A DNA stretch of 64,000 bases, from positions 1 to 64,000 of the forward strand of contig CAKPLT010000005.1 in assembly GCA_934167755.1 (NCBI GenBank), in the 5' to 3' direction. This document shows positions 54,239 to 63,001 of the stretch, piece by piece. The stretch is from an uncultured Clostridia bacterium (GTDB taxonomy: Bacteria > Bacillota > Clostridia > TANB77 > CAG-508). The position numbers and the translations under genes are program-made. Under the pieces are notes generated by a model, which saw only the letters and a program-made list of their open reading frames with translations, did not search any database and had not been told where the DNA came from. Position 1 is the stretch's first letter, and every line of letters begins with the position of its first letter.

Positions 54239-55252
54239 CTAATCTTTTATAGGAAAACTTACTTTAAAACAAGTAATTCCTTCTTTACATTCAACATCTA
54301 TTTTACCATTATATTTCACAACAGTAGATTTAGCAATTGCCAAGCCTAAGCCATATCTCTTTTCATCTCTATTTCGAGCTTTATCAACTCTGTAAAACCT
54401 TTCAAAAATTCTATCTTGTTGATCTTTAGGAATTGGCTCACCACAATTTCTAACATTAATAATAACATTGTTTTTTTCTTGTAGCAGATCTACTTCTACC
54501 TCTTTCTCTTTTAGAGAATGTTTTATTGCATTATCTAATAATGTAGAAACAATATGTTCAATATCTTGCTTATTACCATTTAATATAATATTATTTTGAA
54601 TTTTAGTAATTATTTTCACTTGTTTTTCATATGCCATACTTTCAAACATTGAAGTTATTGTTTCGATATATTCTGATAAATTAATTTTTTCATAGTCTTT
54701 TATATCATCTACATTTTCTATTTTTGCAAGCAACAATAATTCATTTATTAATTTATCCATACTTTCTGTTTCACTTTGAATATATTTTAGCCATTTGTTG
54801 TCTCCAATTTCATTTTCTAATACATCTGAATTTGCTTCTATAACAGCAAGAGGTGTTTTTAATTCATGTGATGCATCTGATATAAATTGTTTTTGCTTTT
54901 CTAATGTTTCATTTATAGGTTTTACTATAACCTCAGATATTTTTTTCGAAACTAAGTATATCATTATTAAAGATATTAAAGTCATAGTTGTAGAAAATAT
55001 TATTATTTTTTTTACTTGTGAACTTGCTTTTTCATTTTGCTCTTTTATAAATTCATCTATTTCGGTTCTATTTTGTTCTCCTCTAAATTCAGGTCTTTCT
55101 TGCATTCTTGTAACTCGATCTATATTCATTCTTGATGTTCTCATTGCATTATTGTAATTTAAAGATGCAAAAATTAAAATTATTCCTAAAATAATTACTG
55201 TTAAAGAGGTAAATAATATCATAAAAATTTTATTTTTTAACTTTTTAATCAT
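54239..55252 (-). CDS. Sensor histidine kinase
   Basis: 337 residues: two membrane helices (9-31 and 82-102) around a 50-residue extracytoplasmic loop rich in Arg/Glu, then HAMP-like linker, DHp with SDASHELKTPL (His129) and ATPase with LLDNAIKHS, FERFYRVDKARNRDEKRYGLGLAI. The stop of the response regulator overlaps its start by 8 nt. The short sensor domain fits intramembrane-sensing kinases that respond to cell-envelope antibiotics, often together with an ABC exporter, as here. Confidence 0.94.
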   Translation of the reverse strand: MIKKLKNKIFMILFTSLTVIILGIILIFASLNYNNAMRTSRMNIDRVTRMQERPEFRGEQNRTEIDEFIKEQNEKASSQVKKIIIFSTTMTLISLIMIYLVSKKISEVIVKPINETLEKQKQFISDASHELKTPLAVIEANSDVLENEIGDNKWLKYIQSETESMDKLINELLLLAKIENVDDIKDYEKINLSEYIETITSMFESMAYEKQVKIITKIQNNIILNGNKQDIEHIVSTLLDNAIKHSLKEKEVEVDLLQEKNNVIINVRNCGEPIPKDQQDRIFERFYRVDKARNRDEKRYGLGLAIAKSTVVKYNGKIDVECKEGITCFKVSFPIKD

Positions 55253-55925
55253 TGTCTACCTCCATTTTATATCCAATTCCCCTAATTGCTTTAATTTTTA
55301 TATTTGCTTTTAATAATCTCAATTTTTTTCTTAAGAAAGAAATATATACTTCTACATTATTATATTCAGCTTCACTGTCATATCCCCATATCTTGTTAGC
55401 TAAAGTTTCTCTATCCATTATTTGATTTTTATTTATCAAAAAAGTTTCTAATAATTCTAGTTCTTTACCATTTATTGTTATCTTATTTTCATTACAACTC
55501 ATTTCGCCTGTTTTTGTATTGAATTTTAATTTTCCTAATTCTAACACATTTATATCTTCCACTTTTGCATTTCTTTTTAGAACCACTTTTATTCTTGCAA
55601 CTAATTCTTTCATATGAAATGGTTTTGTTATGTAATCATCAACTCCATTTTCTAAACCATTTAGCTTATCATATATTTCTGATTTAGCAGTTAACATTAT
55701 AACTGGCGTTTCGATTTTTTCTCTTCTTAATTCTTTTAATATTTCAAATCCGTCTTTATGTGGTAGCATAACATCTAGCAAAATCAAATCATATATATCT
55801 GTTAATGCCTCGTCTTCTCCATCTTCTCCATCTGTTACAATTTTTACTAAAAAATTCTCTTTTTTTAAAGTTTCTGCTATTGCATCTGCTAGGCTATATT
55901 GATCTTCTATTATTAAAACTTTCAT
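55245..55925 (-). CDS. OmpR-family response regulator
   Basis: 226 residues. Receiver with phospho-acceptor Asp51 (LLDVMLPHKDGF) and the MLTAKSEIYDKLNGLENGVDDYITKPF signature, then a winged-helix DNA-binding domain (about 130-226, ELELLETFLINKNQIMDRETLANKIWGYDSEAEYNNVEVYISFLRKKL). Upstream of the kinase and coupled to it. Confidence 0.95.
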   Translation of the reverse strand: MKVLIIEDQYSLADAIAETLKKENFLVKIVTDGEDGEDEALTDIYDLILLDVMLPHKDGFEILKELRREKIETPVIMLTAKSEIYDKLNGLENGVDDYITKPFHMKELVARIKVVLKRNAKVEDINVLELGKLKFNTKTGEMSCNENKITINGKELELLETFLINKNQIMDRETLANKIWGYDSEAEYNNVEVYISFLRKKLRLLKANIKIKAIRGIGYKMEVDND

Positions 55926-55959
55926 CTTTTATATCATTCCTTTCTCAAGGTAATTGTAG

Positions 55960-56556
55960 TTATTTTTCAACATTTAGTATTTTATTTATCTGTTCTAATG
56001 TAATACTTCCCTGTCTCAAAATTATTGGTTTTTCATCTATTACTTGTACAATAGTTGATGCAAGGCCTAATTCACTGTTTCCACCATCAATGCAATAGTC
56101 TACTTTTCCTTCAAAATTTTTCATTATTTCTTGCAAATTTGTACCACTTGGTTCTCCAGAGATATTCGCACTTGGAGCTGCAATTGGAACTCCTGATAAT
56201 TCTACAAGTTTCCTTGCTATCTCTCCTCTTGGCATTCTTACTCCTATTGTATCTTGTCCAGCAGTTACAATATCAGGTACAATATCTTTCTTTTTCAATA
56301 TTATTGTTAACGGTCCTGGAAAAAAATTCTTCATTATTTTGTATTCTTTTTCTGTTATGTCTTTTGCTATCAGATTTACCATTTTCATATTGGCTACTAG
56401 TAAACTAATTGGTTTATTTAATGGTCTTTGTTTTACTTCATATAGTTTTCTTACAGCTTTTTCATCTAAACCATTAGTTCCAATTCCATATACTGTTTCT
56501 GTTGGAAATATTACTATTTTCCCTTGTTTTATTAATTCTCCTGCTTCTTCTATCAC
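55960..56556 (-). CDS. tsaC: L-threonylcarbamoyladenylate synthase (TsaC/YrdC type)
   Basis: Makes threonylcarbamoyl-AMP for the t6A37 modification of tRNA. 198 residues, single YrdC domain without the extra Sua5 C-terminal domain. Residues FPTETVYGIGTNGLDEKAVRKLYEVKQRPLNKPI and the SAPSANISGEPS loop are the KxR/SxN substrate pocket. GTG start with an AGAG-type site. Not in an operon with mnmA by spacing (ribosome and terminator elements intervene). Confidence 0.92.
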   Translation of the reverse strand: MIEEAGELIKQGKIVIFPTETVYGIGTNGLDEKAVRKLYEVKQRPLNKPISLLVANMKMVNLIAKDITEKEYKIMKNFFPGPLTIILKKKDIVPDIVTAGQDTIGVRMPRGEIARKLVELSGVPIAAPSANISGEPSGTNLQEIMKNFEGKVDYCIDGGNSELGLASTIVQVIDEKPIILRQGSITLEQINKILNVEK

Positions 56557-56596
56557 CTAATATTCATCTCTTTTCTTCCATTTTATGTCTATTTTC

Positions 56597-56625
56597 TTGA
56601 TTTATGGCTATATTTATAGTATAAT
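56597..56625 (+). promoter_or_regulatory. Sigma-A promoter of a 68-residue ORF
   Basis: TTGATT (56597-56602), 17-nt spacer, TATAAT (56620-56625), 36 nt before the start codon. Confidence 0.8.
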
Positions 56626-56661
56626 CTAAAATATTAATATTATATTTTAGGAGGTACTTAT

Positions 56662-56868
56662 ATGTTATTCAAAAAGAAAAACTATCACTACTTTGTATCT
56701 GGCATGTGTTGCAATAAACCTTTTATGACTCAAGTATTACTCCCAAATAAGATATCTTCATATGATGATATTTATGTATTAGAAAATGCTTGTGCCATAA
56801 AATTTAATGTAAATTATGATGATATTGTAATAATGAATTACAAATTATTAAAGCATTTTCGGTATTGA
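56662..56868 (+). CDS. Small unrecognised protein (68 residues)
   Basis: AGGAGG ribosome site 8 nt before the ATG, a consensus promoter and an immediate terminator. 68 residues: LFKKKNYHYFVSGMCCNKPF, two adjacent Cys at 16-17, Tyr/Asn-rich, ending LKHFRY. No helix, signal or family recognised. Runs opposite to the tsaC and mnmA genes on either side. Confidence 0.7.
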   Translation: MLFKKKNYHYFVSGMCCNKPFMTQVLLPNKISSYDDIYVLENACAIKFNVNYDDIVIMNYKLLKHFRY

Positions 56869-56895
56869 AAGTCTCCAAAAGGAGACTTTTTATTA
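56868..56895 (+). terminator. Terminator of the 68-residue ORF
   Basis: Hairpin AAAGTCTCC / GGAGACTTT, followed by TTATTA. Confidence 0.8.
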
Positions 56896-56902
56896 TATAA
56901 TA

Positions 56903-56940
56903 AGCTACAATCACTAGCCCTTTGAGATTTCATCGCTTTT
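56903..56940 (-). repeat. Hairpin repeat family A, partial inverted copy
   Basis: On the minus strand GAAATCTCAAAGGGCTAG-GATTGTAGCTT matches the 3' half of copies 1 and 2. The 5' arm is missing. It lies just past the mnmA stop codon. Confidence 0.6.
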
Positions 56941-56970
56941 GTTCTATGCTAGAAAAGTATATACGAAAGT

Positions 56971-58026
56971 TTAAGATATTTTTCCTCCCCCAAGTATAAT
57001 GTCATTAATATAGAATACTGCTGATTGCCCTGGTGTTATTGCTCTTTGTGGTTCATCAAATATTACTTTTACTTGATTTTCTCCATTTGGTTCTATTGTT
57101 GCTTTCGCAACTTTTGAAGAATATCTTGTTTTTACATCTACTTGTATTGGCTCTTTGATTTTATCTATTAATAGTAAATTAATATCTATTACATTAACCT
57201 CTTTTTTATATAATTCACTTTCTTCGCCAACGATTACTTCATTTTTTAGTGGGTTAAATCCTATTACAAATAAAGGTACTTTATAAGATATTCCTAGTCC
57301 TTTTCTTTGCCCAATTGTATAATTATATAATCCAGTATGTTCTCCTAATTTCTCTCCTTTGCTATTTACTATGCTTCCTTTTTTTGGTTTTAAGTTTGAA
57401 TTAATCTCTAAAAATCTTTTATAATTTCCATCTGGCACAAAACAGATATCTTCACTGTCTGGCTTATTAGCAACTTTTAAATTATTCTCTCTAGCAATTT
57501 CTCTAATTTGTTCTTTGTCTTCAAAATTTGCAAGAGGAAATACTACATGTTCTAGTAATTCTTTCGGAATATTCCACAATACATAACTTTGGTCCTTTTT
57601 TCCTGCATTTGATTTCTTTAATACCCATCTACCATATTTTTCACTATATTCTGTTTTTGCATAGTGTCCTGTTGCAATATATTCACATCCAAGTTCTTTG
57701 GCTTTTTCCCACATGTATCCAAACTTCATATATTTATTACATTCTATACATGGATTTGGTGTCTTGCAGTTTGAATAACAATCAATAAAATCTTGTATAA
57801 CATACCTTTGGAATAGTTCTTTGCAATTGTCTGTAAAATGTGGTATACCTATTGAATTACATACATTTTTAGCATCTATATATGTTTCTATATTGCAACA
57901 ACTGCTTCCTGCAAATAGTTCTAATGTTATTCCTATTGGTTCATATCCATTTTGTTTTAACAACAAGGCAGACACACTACTGTCTACACCTCCACTCATT
58001 CCTAATAATACTTTTTTATTCTTCAT
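56971..58026 (-). CDS. mnmA: tRNA 2-thiouridine(34) synthase MnmA
   Basis: Transfers sulfur to U34 of Lys, Glu and Gln tRNAs. 351 residues from ATG 58026 (AAAGG 9 nt upstream; the next upstream ATG overlaps it). PP-loop SGGVDSS (11-17), catalytic Cys in NPCIECN (93), DSEDICFVPDGNY and TIGQRKGLGI. Directly downstream of sufU, so the sulfur supplied by SufS/SufU may go to it. Confidence 0.95.
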   Translation of the reverse strand: MKNKKVLLGMSGGVDSSVSALLLKQNGYEPIGITLELFAGSSCCNIETYIDAKNVCNSIGIPHFTDNCKELFQRYVIQDFIDCYSNCKTPNPCIECNKYMKFGYMWEKAKELGCEYIATGHYAKTEYSEKYGRWVLKKSNAGKKDQSYVLWNIPKELLEHVVFPLANFEDKEQIREIARENNLKVANKPDSEDICFVPDGNYKRFLEINSNLKPKKGSIVNSKGEKLGEHTGLYNYTIGQRKGLGISYKVPLFVIGFNPLKNEVIVGEESELYKKEVNVIDINLLLIDKIKEPIQVDVKTRYSSKVAKATIEPNGENQVKVIFDEPQRAITPGQSAVFYINDIILGGGKIS

Positions 58027-58054
58027 TTTTTCATACCTTTTCTTCATATTTTAA

Positions 58055-58522
58055 TTAATGACAACAATTTATTGTTCCTTTTCCATTTTCATCATTTTTA
58101 TTAAGCATATCTTCTATTGTATGCCAGGCTAAAAGTGCACATTTTACTCTTGCTGGCATATTTGATACATTTTTAAATGCTATAGCATCTTCTAACTTCT
58201 TTAATTGTTCCTCATCTGTTGTTTCTCTTTTTATCATTTCTATAAATGTTTTTATGATTTCTTTTGCCTCTTCTATTGTTTTACCCCTTAATGTATCTAT
58301 CATTATTGAAGTTGAAGCTTGTGAAATTGCACAACCATGTCCTGTGAATGCCATATCTTCTATTTTGTTTCCATCCAATTTTAGTTCTAATGTTATTTCA
58401 TCTCCACAATTTGGGTTATGTCCTATTTCTGAATAGTCTGCTCCTTCTAACTTTTTCTTGTTATATGAATTCATACTATGTTCCATTATTAAGTCATTAT
58501 ATACATCTGTTAAATCTTCCAT
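58055..58522 (-). CDS. sufU: SufU-type sulfurtransferase/scaffold
   Basis: 155 residues. Zinc-binding set Cys39, Asp41, Cys64 and Cys128 (NPNCGDEITL, GHGCAISQAS, RVKCALLAWHT), as in SufU of Bacillus. It accepts persulfide from SufS. Gap of 10 nt to sufS and 28 nt to mnmA. Confidence 0.94.
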   Translation of the reverse strand: MEDLTDVYNDLIMEHSMNSYNKKKLEGADYSEIGHNPNCGDEITLELKLDGNKIEDMAFTGHGCAISQASTSIMIDTLRGKTIEEAKEIIKTFIEMIKRETTDEEQLKKLEDAIAFKNVSNMPARVKCALLAWHTIEDMLNKNDENGKGTINCCH

Positions 58523-58532
58523 CTTTTTACCT

Positions 58533-59753
58533 CTATCTTATAAATTTCTTAAACATATCATATGCTTTATTCAAAGCATGAACAAGTTTATCTACATCTT
58601 CTCTTGTATTGTAAAAATAAAAACTTGCTCTACATGTTGAATCAATACCTAAAAATCTCATGAGTGGTTGTGCACAATGGTTTCCTGAACGCACACAAAC
58701 ATTTTCTGAATCCAAAATACTCGCAACATCGTGTGGATGTACTCCTTTAATATTAAATGAGATTACACCTGAATGATTTTCAACATTTGGAGTTAGATAT
58801 AATGTTAAGTAATCTAGTTTAGACAATTCCTGTCTTGCATATGATACTACATCATTTTCAAGTTCTTGTATTTTATCATATCTGATTTTTTGAATATAAT
58901 CTATTGCTGCACCTAACCCGATAACTCCTTCTACATTTTGTGTTCCTGCTTCAAATTTATTTGGCAATGGTGCAAATGTTGTATCTTGTTCATAAACATA
59001 TTCTATCATATCTCCACCCATTAGAAATGGTGTCATTTTGTTTAAAATTTCTCTTTTTCCATATAATACACCTATCCCTAAAGGCGCTAACATTTTATGT
59101 CCTGAAAACACTAAAAAATCTGCATCTAAATCTTGTACATCTATTTTCATATGTGGAATGCTTTGTGATGCATCAACAATTACAATAGCACCTTTTTTAT
59201 GTGCATATTTTATAATTTTCTTTACATTATTTATTGTTCCTAAAACATTTGAAACATGTGCTATTCCGACTATTTTTGTCTTATCTGTAATTTTACTTTC
59301 AATTTCTTCATCAGAAAGTTCAAAGTTTTCATTAATATACATATAATTTAATTTGCTACTTGTTGCTTTTGTCACTTTTTGCCATGGCACTAAATTTGAA
59401 TGATGTTCCATTATGGAAATTACTACTTCATCATCTTTTTTTAAGTTATCCATTCCATATGAATATGCAATTAAATTTAAGCTTTCTGTTGCATTTTTTG
59501 AAAATATTATTTCTTCTCTATGTTTTGCATTTATAAATTCTGCAATTTTTGTCCTTGTGCTTTCATATTCTTCAGTTGCTTCTATGCTCAAAGAATATGC
59601 ACCTCTATGTGGGTTTGCATTATTTTTTTCATAAAATTCTTCTACTGCTTTTATTACTTGTACTGGTTTTTGTGTTGTTGCTCCACTGTCTAAATATGTT
59701 ATATTTCTATTTTCTAATAGTGTAAAATCTTTTTTTATTTCTTCTACTTTCAT
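58533..59753 (-). CDS. sufS: Cysteine desulfurase SufS
   Basis: PLP enzyme that takes sulfur from cysteine. 406 residues. PLP Lys in SGHKMLAPLGIGVLYG, the IVDASQSIPHMKIDVQDLDADF stretch, and active-site Cys in RSGNHCAQPL. AAAGGA before ATG. Separated from sufD by a small ORF and a terminator. Confidence 0.95.
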   Translation of the reverse strand: MKVEEIKKDFTLLENRNITYLDSGATTQKPVQVIKAVEEFYEKNNANPHRGAYSLSIEATEEYESTRTKIAEFINAKHREEIIFSKNATESLNLIAYSYGMDNLKKDDEVVISIMEHHSNLVPWQKVTKATSSKLNYMYINENFELSDEEIESKITDKTKIVGIAHVSNVLGTINNVKKIIKYAHKKGAIVIVDASQSIPHMKIDVQDLDADFLVFSGHKMLAPLGIGVLYGKREILNKMTPFLMGGDMIEYVYEQDTTFAPLPNKFEAGTQNVEGVIGLGAAIDYIQKIRYDKIQELENDVVSYARQELSKLDYLTLYLTPNVENHSGVISFNIKGVHPHDVASILDSENVCVRSGNHCAQPLMRFLGIDSTCRASFYFYNTREDVDKLVHALNKAYDMFKKFIR

Positions 59754-59814
59754 TTAGAAATCCTTTCTTTTTATTTGACATTTATTTTTATTTGTGTTAA
59801 TATATTTATATAAA

Positions 59815-59840
59815 AGAATAAGAGCTTACGCCCTTATTCA
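59815..59840 (-). terminator. Terminator in the suf locus
   Basis: Hairpin AATAAGGGC / GCTCTTATT plus TTTTAT on the minus strand. It overlaps the end of the 56-residue ORF and would separate sufBD from sufSU unless read through. Confidence 0.7.
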
Positions 59841-60004
59841 TTTGGTTGATTATTTTGAGATTTGTCCATATCTGGATAAATCTCGATTTTTCTTTTTTCA
59901 GAACTATATTTGAATATGTACTTGTTTTTAGAACAAATATGTATTAAAAATCCAATTCCTCCAAAAGTCACTAATTTCATTAATAGATGTTCTATTAACT
60001 CCAT
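59834..60004 (-). CDS. 56-residue membrane-associated ORF in the suf locus
   Basis: Shorter than usual ORF cut-offs. ATG 60004 with GGAGG 9 nt upstream. Starts MELIEHLLMKLVTFGGIGF, which is a hydrophobic/amphipathic helix (about 5-25), with one Cys at 24, followed by a basic middle (KNKYIFKYSSEKRK) and a polar tail. No family recognised. It lies between sufD and sufS on the same strand and directly follows a switch-like hairpin region. Confidence 0.65.
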   Translation of the reverse strand: MELIEHLLMKLVTFGGIGFLIHICSKNKYIFKYSSEKRKIEIYPDMDKSQNNQPNE

Positions 60005-60046
60005 CGGCTTTACCTCCTTCTTTTGTATTTACATTTAAGCCATATT

Positions 60047-60106
60047 TGACATAAATGCATAGATTAATAGGCTGTGCATAGCTTATCAATCTATGCACTT
60101 ATGCCA
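60047..60106 (-). promoter_or_regulatory. Hairpin region with two exclusive folds
   Basis: Arms TGCATAGATT / AATCTATGCA extend to TGGCATAAGTG / ACATTTATGTCA, making a 19-nt stem. The same RNA can instead form GTGCATAG / CTATGCAC using part of the same arms (60074-60081 with 60091-60098). The two folds exclude each other, as in attenuators or riboswitches, and the region precedes the 56-residue ORF. Confidence 0.55.
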
Positions 60107-60196
60107 GAATTCGGTAAATAATCTTCTCAACCACATGAATAATTATATCATGATGTAAACTTATCGTCAATATTTTTTCGAACTTTTTTTCGTTTT

Positions 60197-61243
60197 TTAA
60201 TCTAACCTCTTATCAATCTCACTTAAAATCTCATTTTTCAACTCTTCATCAGAAATTCTTTCAATAATCTTATTAAACTTAGATTTAACAATTAATTTAA
60301 CCGCTTCTTTATAGCTAATACCTCTAGTCATAATATAAAATAACTGTTTTTCATCAACTTTGCCAGAAGCAGTTGAGTGATTACCTTCTACATCTTCTTC
60401 AGTACATAAAAGCATTGGTAATGCAATAGATTTAGCCTTATCAGATAAAAGCATACAATATTCATTTTCATTTCCTTTTGCTTTTTTAGAACCTTTTTTG
60501 AAATCAATAGTTCCTTTAAAGTTCTTCTTAGCTTCATCTTTTAAAGCTCCTTGTACATCAATATCTATATTAGTCTTTGTTCCTCTTAATTCTGCAATAT
60601 AATTAATATCTTTTCTTTGTTCACCAATACCTAAATAGATTGATTTCAAATCATTGTCTGCATTTTCTCCAATTATATTTGAGTAATAATTAGAAACGCT
60701 AGTTTTTGCACCAATATCAATAATTGTATAATTTACTTTTGAATTTTTTTCTAATCTATTTTCTATTGCTTCAAAATTATCAGAATTTTCATTTAATAGA
60801 TTTACAATTGTTACATTAAGTTTTGCATTTTCATTTGCAATTGCTCTAATAATACCATTGTGTAAACATTTTTGTGATGTTTGAGATTTATATTCAATAA
60901 TTACATTTGTATCAACATTTGCAATTATTTCTATTTGATTTATTAAATTCACATTATTATCATCAAAATTGTATCTTATTCTAATATCTTCTTTTTTGTT
61001 GCTTGTTTGTATTTTTATTTTGCTATTTGCTGTTTCATAATTTAATTCTTCTAAAATTTTTCCTGTACCGTAAGTTAGTGGTGTATTTGAAATTTCACTA
61101 TCTATAATACTTTTGTCATTAATAATTTCGACATTTTTGAATTCAGCAATCTTTTCTGGTAAATCAAATTCAACTTCTATATTATTTATCTTAAAATTTC
61201 TTGCTGTTCTAACTGGTGTATCATTTACTTTTAATTTTTCCAT
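60197..61243 (-). CDS. sufD: SUF scaffold component SufD
   Basis: 348 residues, beta-helix fold of the SufB/D family. Conserved late motifs are KAKGNENEYCMLLSDKAKSIALPMLLC and EDVEGNHSTASGKVDEKQLFYIMTRGI, the C-terminal helices of SufD. Shares its start codon region with the sufB stop (TAATG), so it is coupled to sufB. Forms SufBCD with SufC, assembling Fe-S clusters in the cytosol. Confidence 0.92.
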   Translation of the reverse strand: MEKLKVNDTPVRTARNFKINNIEVEFDLPEKIAEFKNVEIINDKSIIDSEISNTPLTYGTGKILEELNYETANSKIKIQTSNKKEDIRIRYNFDDNNVNLINQIEIIANVDTNVIIEYKSQTSQKCLHNGIIRAIANENAKLNVTIVNLLNENSDNFEAIENRLEKNSKVNYTIIDIGAKTSVSNYYSNIIGENADNDLKSIYLGIGEQRKDINYIAELRGTKTNIDIDVQGALKDEAKKNFKGTIDFKKGSKKAKGNENEYCMLLSDKAKSIALPMLLCTEEDVEGNHSTASGKVDEKQLFYIMTRGISYKEAVKLIVKSKFNKIIERISDEELKNEILSEIDKRLD

Positions 61244-62640
61244 TATCCAATTGCCCCCTCTAACTCTAGATTTATTAAATTATTCATTTCAACTGCATAT
61301 TCTACTGGCAATTCTTTTGAAATTGGATATGCAAATCCTCTTACAATCATTGCTTTTGCATCTTCTTCTGATAACCCTCTTGACATTAAGTAAAATATAG
61401 CCTTATCACTGATTTTTCCTATTTTAGCTTCGTGTGAAAATTCTACTTCATCTGTTCTAATGTCATTAACAGGTATTGTATCAGATCTTGAAATATCGTC
61501 TAACATAAGTGATTCACAACTTACACTACATTTTGAATTTTTAGCATTTTCATTTATCCTTACTAATGCTCTATAAGTACATGCACCACCATCTTTAGAA
61601 ATCGATTTTGAATTTACTACTGATGATGTGTTTGGTGCATTATGAATTACCTTAAATCCTGTATCTAGGTCTTGTCCTCCACCTGCAAATGTAATTCCAG
61701 TATATTCCGTTTTGGCATTTTCTCCATTTAATATGCTCATTGGATATAACATAGATACTTTTGATCCAAATGATCCTGTTACCCAGTCTATTTGTGCATT
61801 TTTTCCTACTATTGCCTTTTTAGTATTTAAGTTCATCATATTTTTAGACCAGTTTTCTATTGTTGAATATCTTAAATATGCATTGTCTTTTACATATAAC
61901 TCAACACATCCTGCATGTAGATTTACTTTATTATATTTAGGAGCAGAACATCCTTCTATAAAGTGTAGGCTTGCACCTTCATCTACTATTATTAATGTGT
62001 GTTCAAATTGACCTGATTCTGGTGAATTTAATCTAAAATATGATTGTAAAGGAATGTCTAATTTCACTCCTTTTGGTACATATACAAATGAACCTCCTGA
62101 CCATACAGCTGCATGTAATGCGACAAATTTATGGTCACTTATTGGAACACATTTCATAAAGTGTTCTTTTACTATTTTAGGATAATCTCTTACAGCTGAT
62201 TCCATATCTGTGTAAATTACTCCTTGTTTTATTAAATCTTCTTTCATACTATGATATACAACTTCTGAATCATATTGTGCTCCAACTCCTGCTAATGATG
62301 TTTTTTCTGCTTCTGGTATTCCTAATTTATCAAATGTGTCTTTTATCTCTTCTGGCACATCTTCCCAAGAACTATTTAAATTTGTTTTTGGTTTTACATA
62401 TGTTGCAATTTCATCCATTTTTAGTCCTGATAAATCTGGTCCCCATGTTGGAAGTTCTAATTTTTTGTACATTTCTAATGCTTTTAGTCTTATTTCTAAC
62501 ATCCAATCCGGTTCATTTTTTCTTTTTGATATTTCTTCTACTATTTCTCTACTTAAACCCTTTTGCATTTTGAATTCATAGTCATCTTGATTTTTTATGT
62601 CATATATATTTCTATTTATTTCTTCTATTTGAGTTTTCAT
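61243..62640 (-). CDS. sufB: SUF scaffold component SufB
   Basis: 465 residues. Signature SGGSFVYVPKGVKLDIPLQSYFR, then GCSAPKYNKVNLHAGCVELYVKDNAYLRYSTIENW, and SCESLMLDDISRSDTIPVNDIRTDEVEFSHEAKIGKI. The conserved Cys/His and Glu residues for cluster assembly appear in these regions. AAAGGAGTGTTTGC before ATG. Coupled to sufD. Confidence 0.95.
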   Translation of the reverse strand: MKTQIEEINRNIYDIKNQDDYEFKMQKGLSREIVEEISKRKNEPDWMLEIRLKALEMYKKLELPTWGPDLSGLKMDEIATYVKPKTNLNSSWEDVPEEIKDTFDKLGIPEAEKTSLAGVGAQYDSEVVYHSMKEDLIKQGVIYTDMESAVRDYPKIVKEHFMKCVPISDHKFVALHAAVWSGGSFVYVPKGVKLDIPLQSYFRLNSPESGQFEHTLIIVDEGASLHFIEGCSAPKYNKVNLHAGCVELYVKDNAYLRYSTIENWSKNMMNLNTKKAIVGKNAQIDWVTGSFGSKVSMLYPMSILNGENAKTEYTGITFAGGGQDLDTGFKVIHNAPNTSSVVNSKSISKDGGACTYRALVRINENAKNSKCSVSCESLMLDDISRSDTIPVNDIRTDEVEFSHEAKIGKISDKAIFYLMSRGLSEEDAKAMIVRGFAYPISKELPVEYAVEMNNLINLELEGAIG

Positions 62641-62664
62641 GCAAACACTCCTTTTAACTATTGC

Positions 62665-62693
62665 TTGATTTTTATATTTTTTTATGTTATATT
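62665..62693 (+). promoter_or_regulatory. Sigma-A promoter of a 71-residue membrane ORF
   Basis: TTGATT (62665-62670), 17-nt spacer, TATATT (62688-62693), 47 nt before the start codon. Confidence 0.6.
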
Positions 62694-62739
62694 TATGTAG
62701 TAACTGTAAATATAGCCAAAAATATAAAGAGGTAAATTT

Positions 62740-62955
62740 ATGAATAAGGATAATTCAACTACAGGTGCATTAATTTTAATTTTTAACATTCTTGTATCCC
62801 TTGGAATAGGATTAATTTCTTTTGGTATTTTAGCCAGTATATTTGGTATCCATATTTGGGTAATATCAATTTCATTTGGAATTATGCTAATATTATTTGC
62901 ATTTTCCTTTGTAATTGAGAAAATTACTGGAATTTTTAAAATAAAAAGAAATTAA
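62740..62955 (+). CDS. Small two-helix membrane protein inserted between sufC and sufB
   Basis: 71 residues: ALILIFNILVSLGIGLISFG and IWVISISFGIMLILFAFSFVI, with a short basic tail. AAAGAGG before the ATG, its own promoter and terminator. It lies on the opposite strand to the suf genes. No family recognised. Confidence 0.75.
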   Translation: MNKDNSTTGALILIFNILVSLGIGLISFGILASIFGIHIWVISISFGIMLILFAFSFVIEKITGIFKIKRN

Positions 62956-62976
62956 TCCTTAGCAACAAATCTCTGT

Positions 62977-63001
62977 AAAACTGCTCAGACTGAGCAGTTT
63001 T
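62977..63001. terminator. Bidirectional terminator next to sufC
   Basis: Hairpin AAAACTGCTCA / TGAGCAGTTTT plus T-runs, overlapping the sufC stop. It separates sufC from the plus-strand ORF and sufB. Confidence 0.8.
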
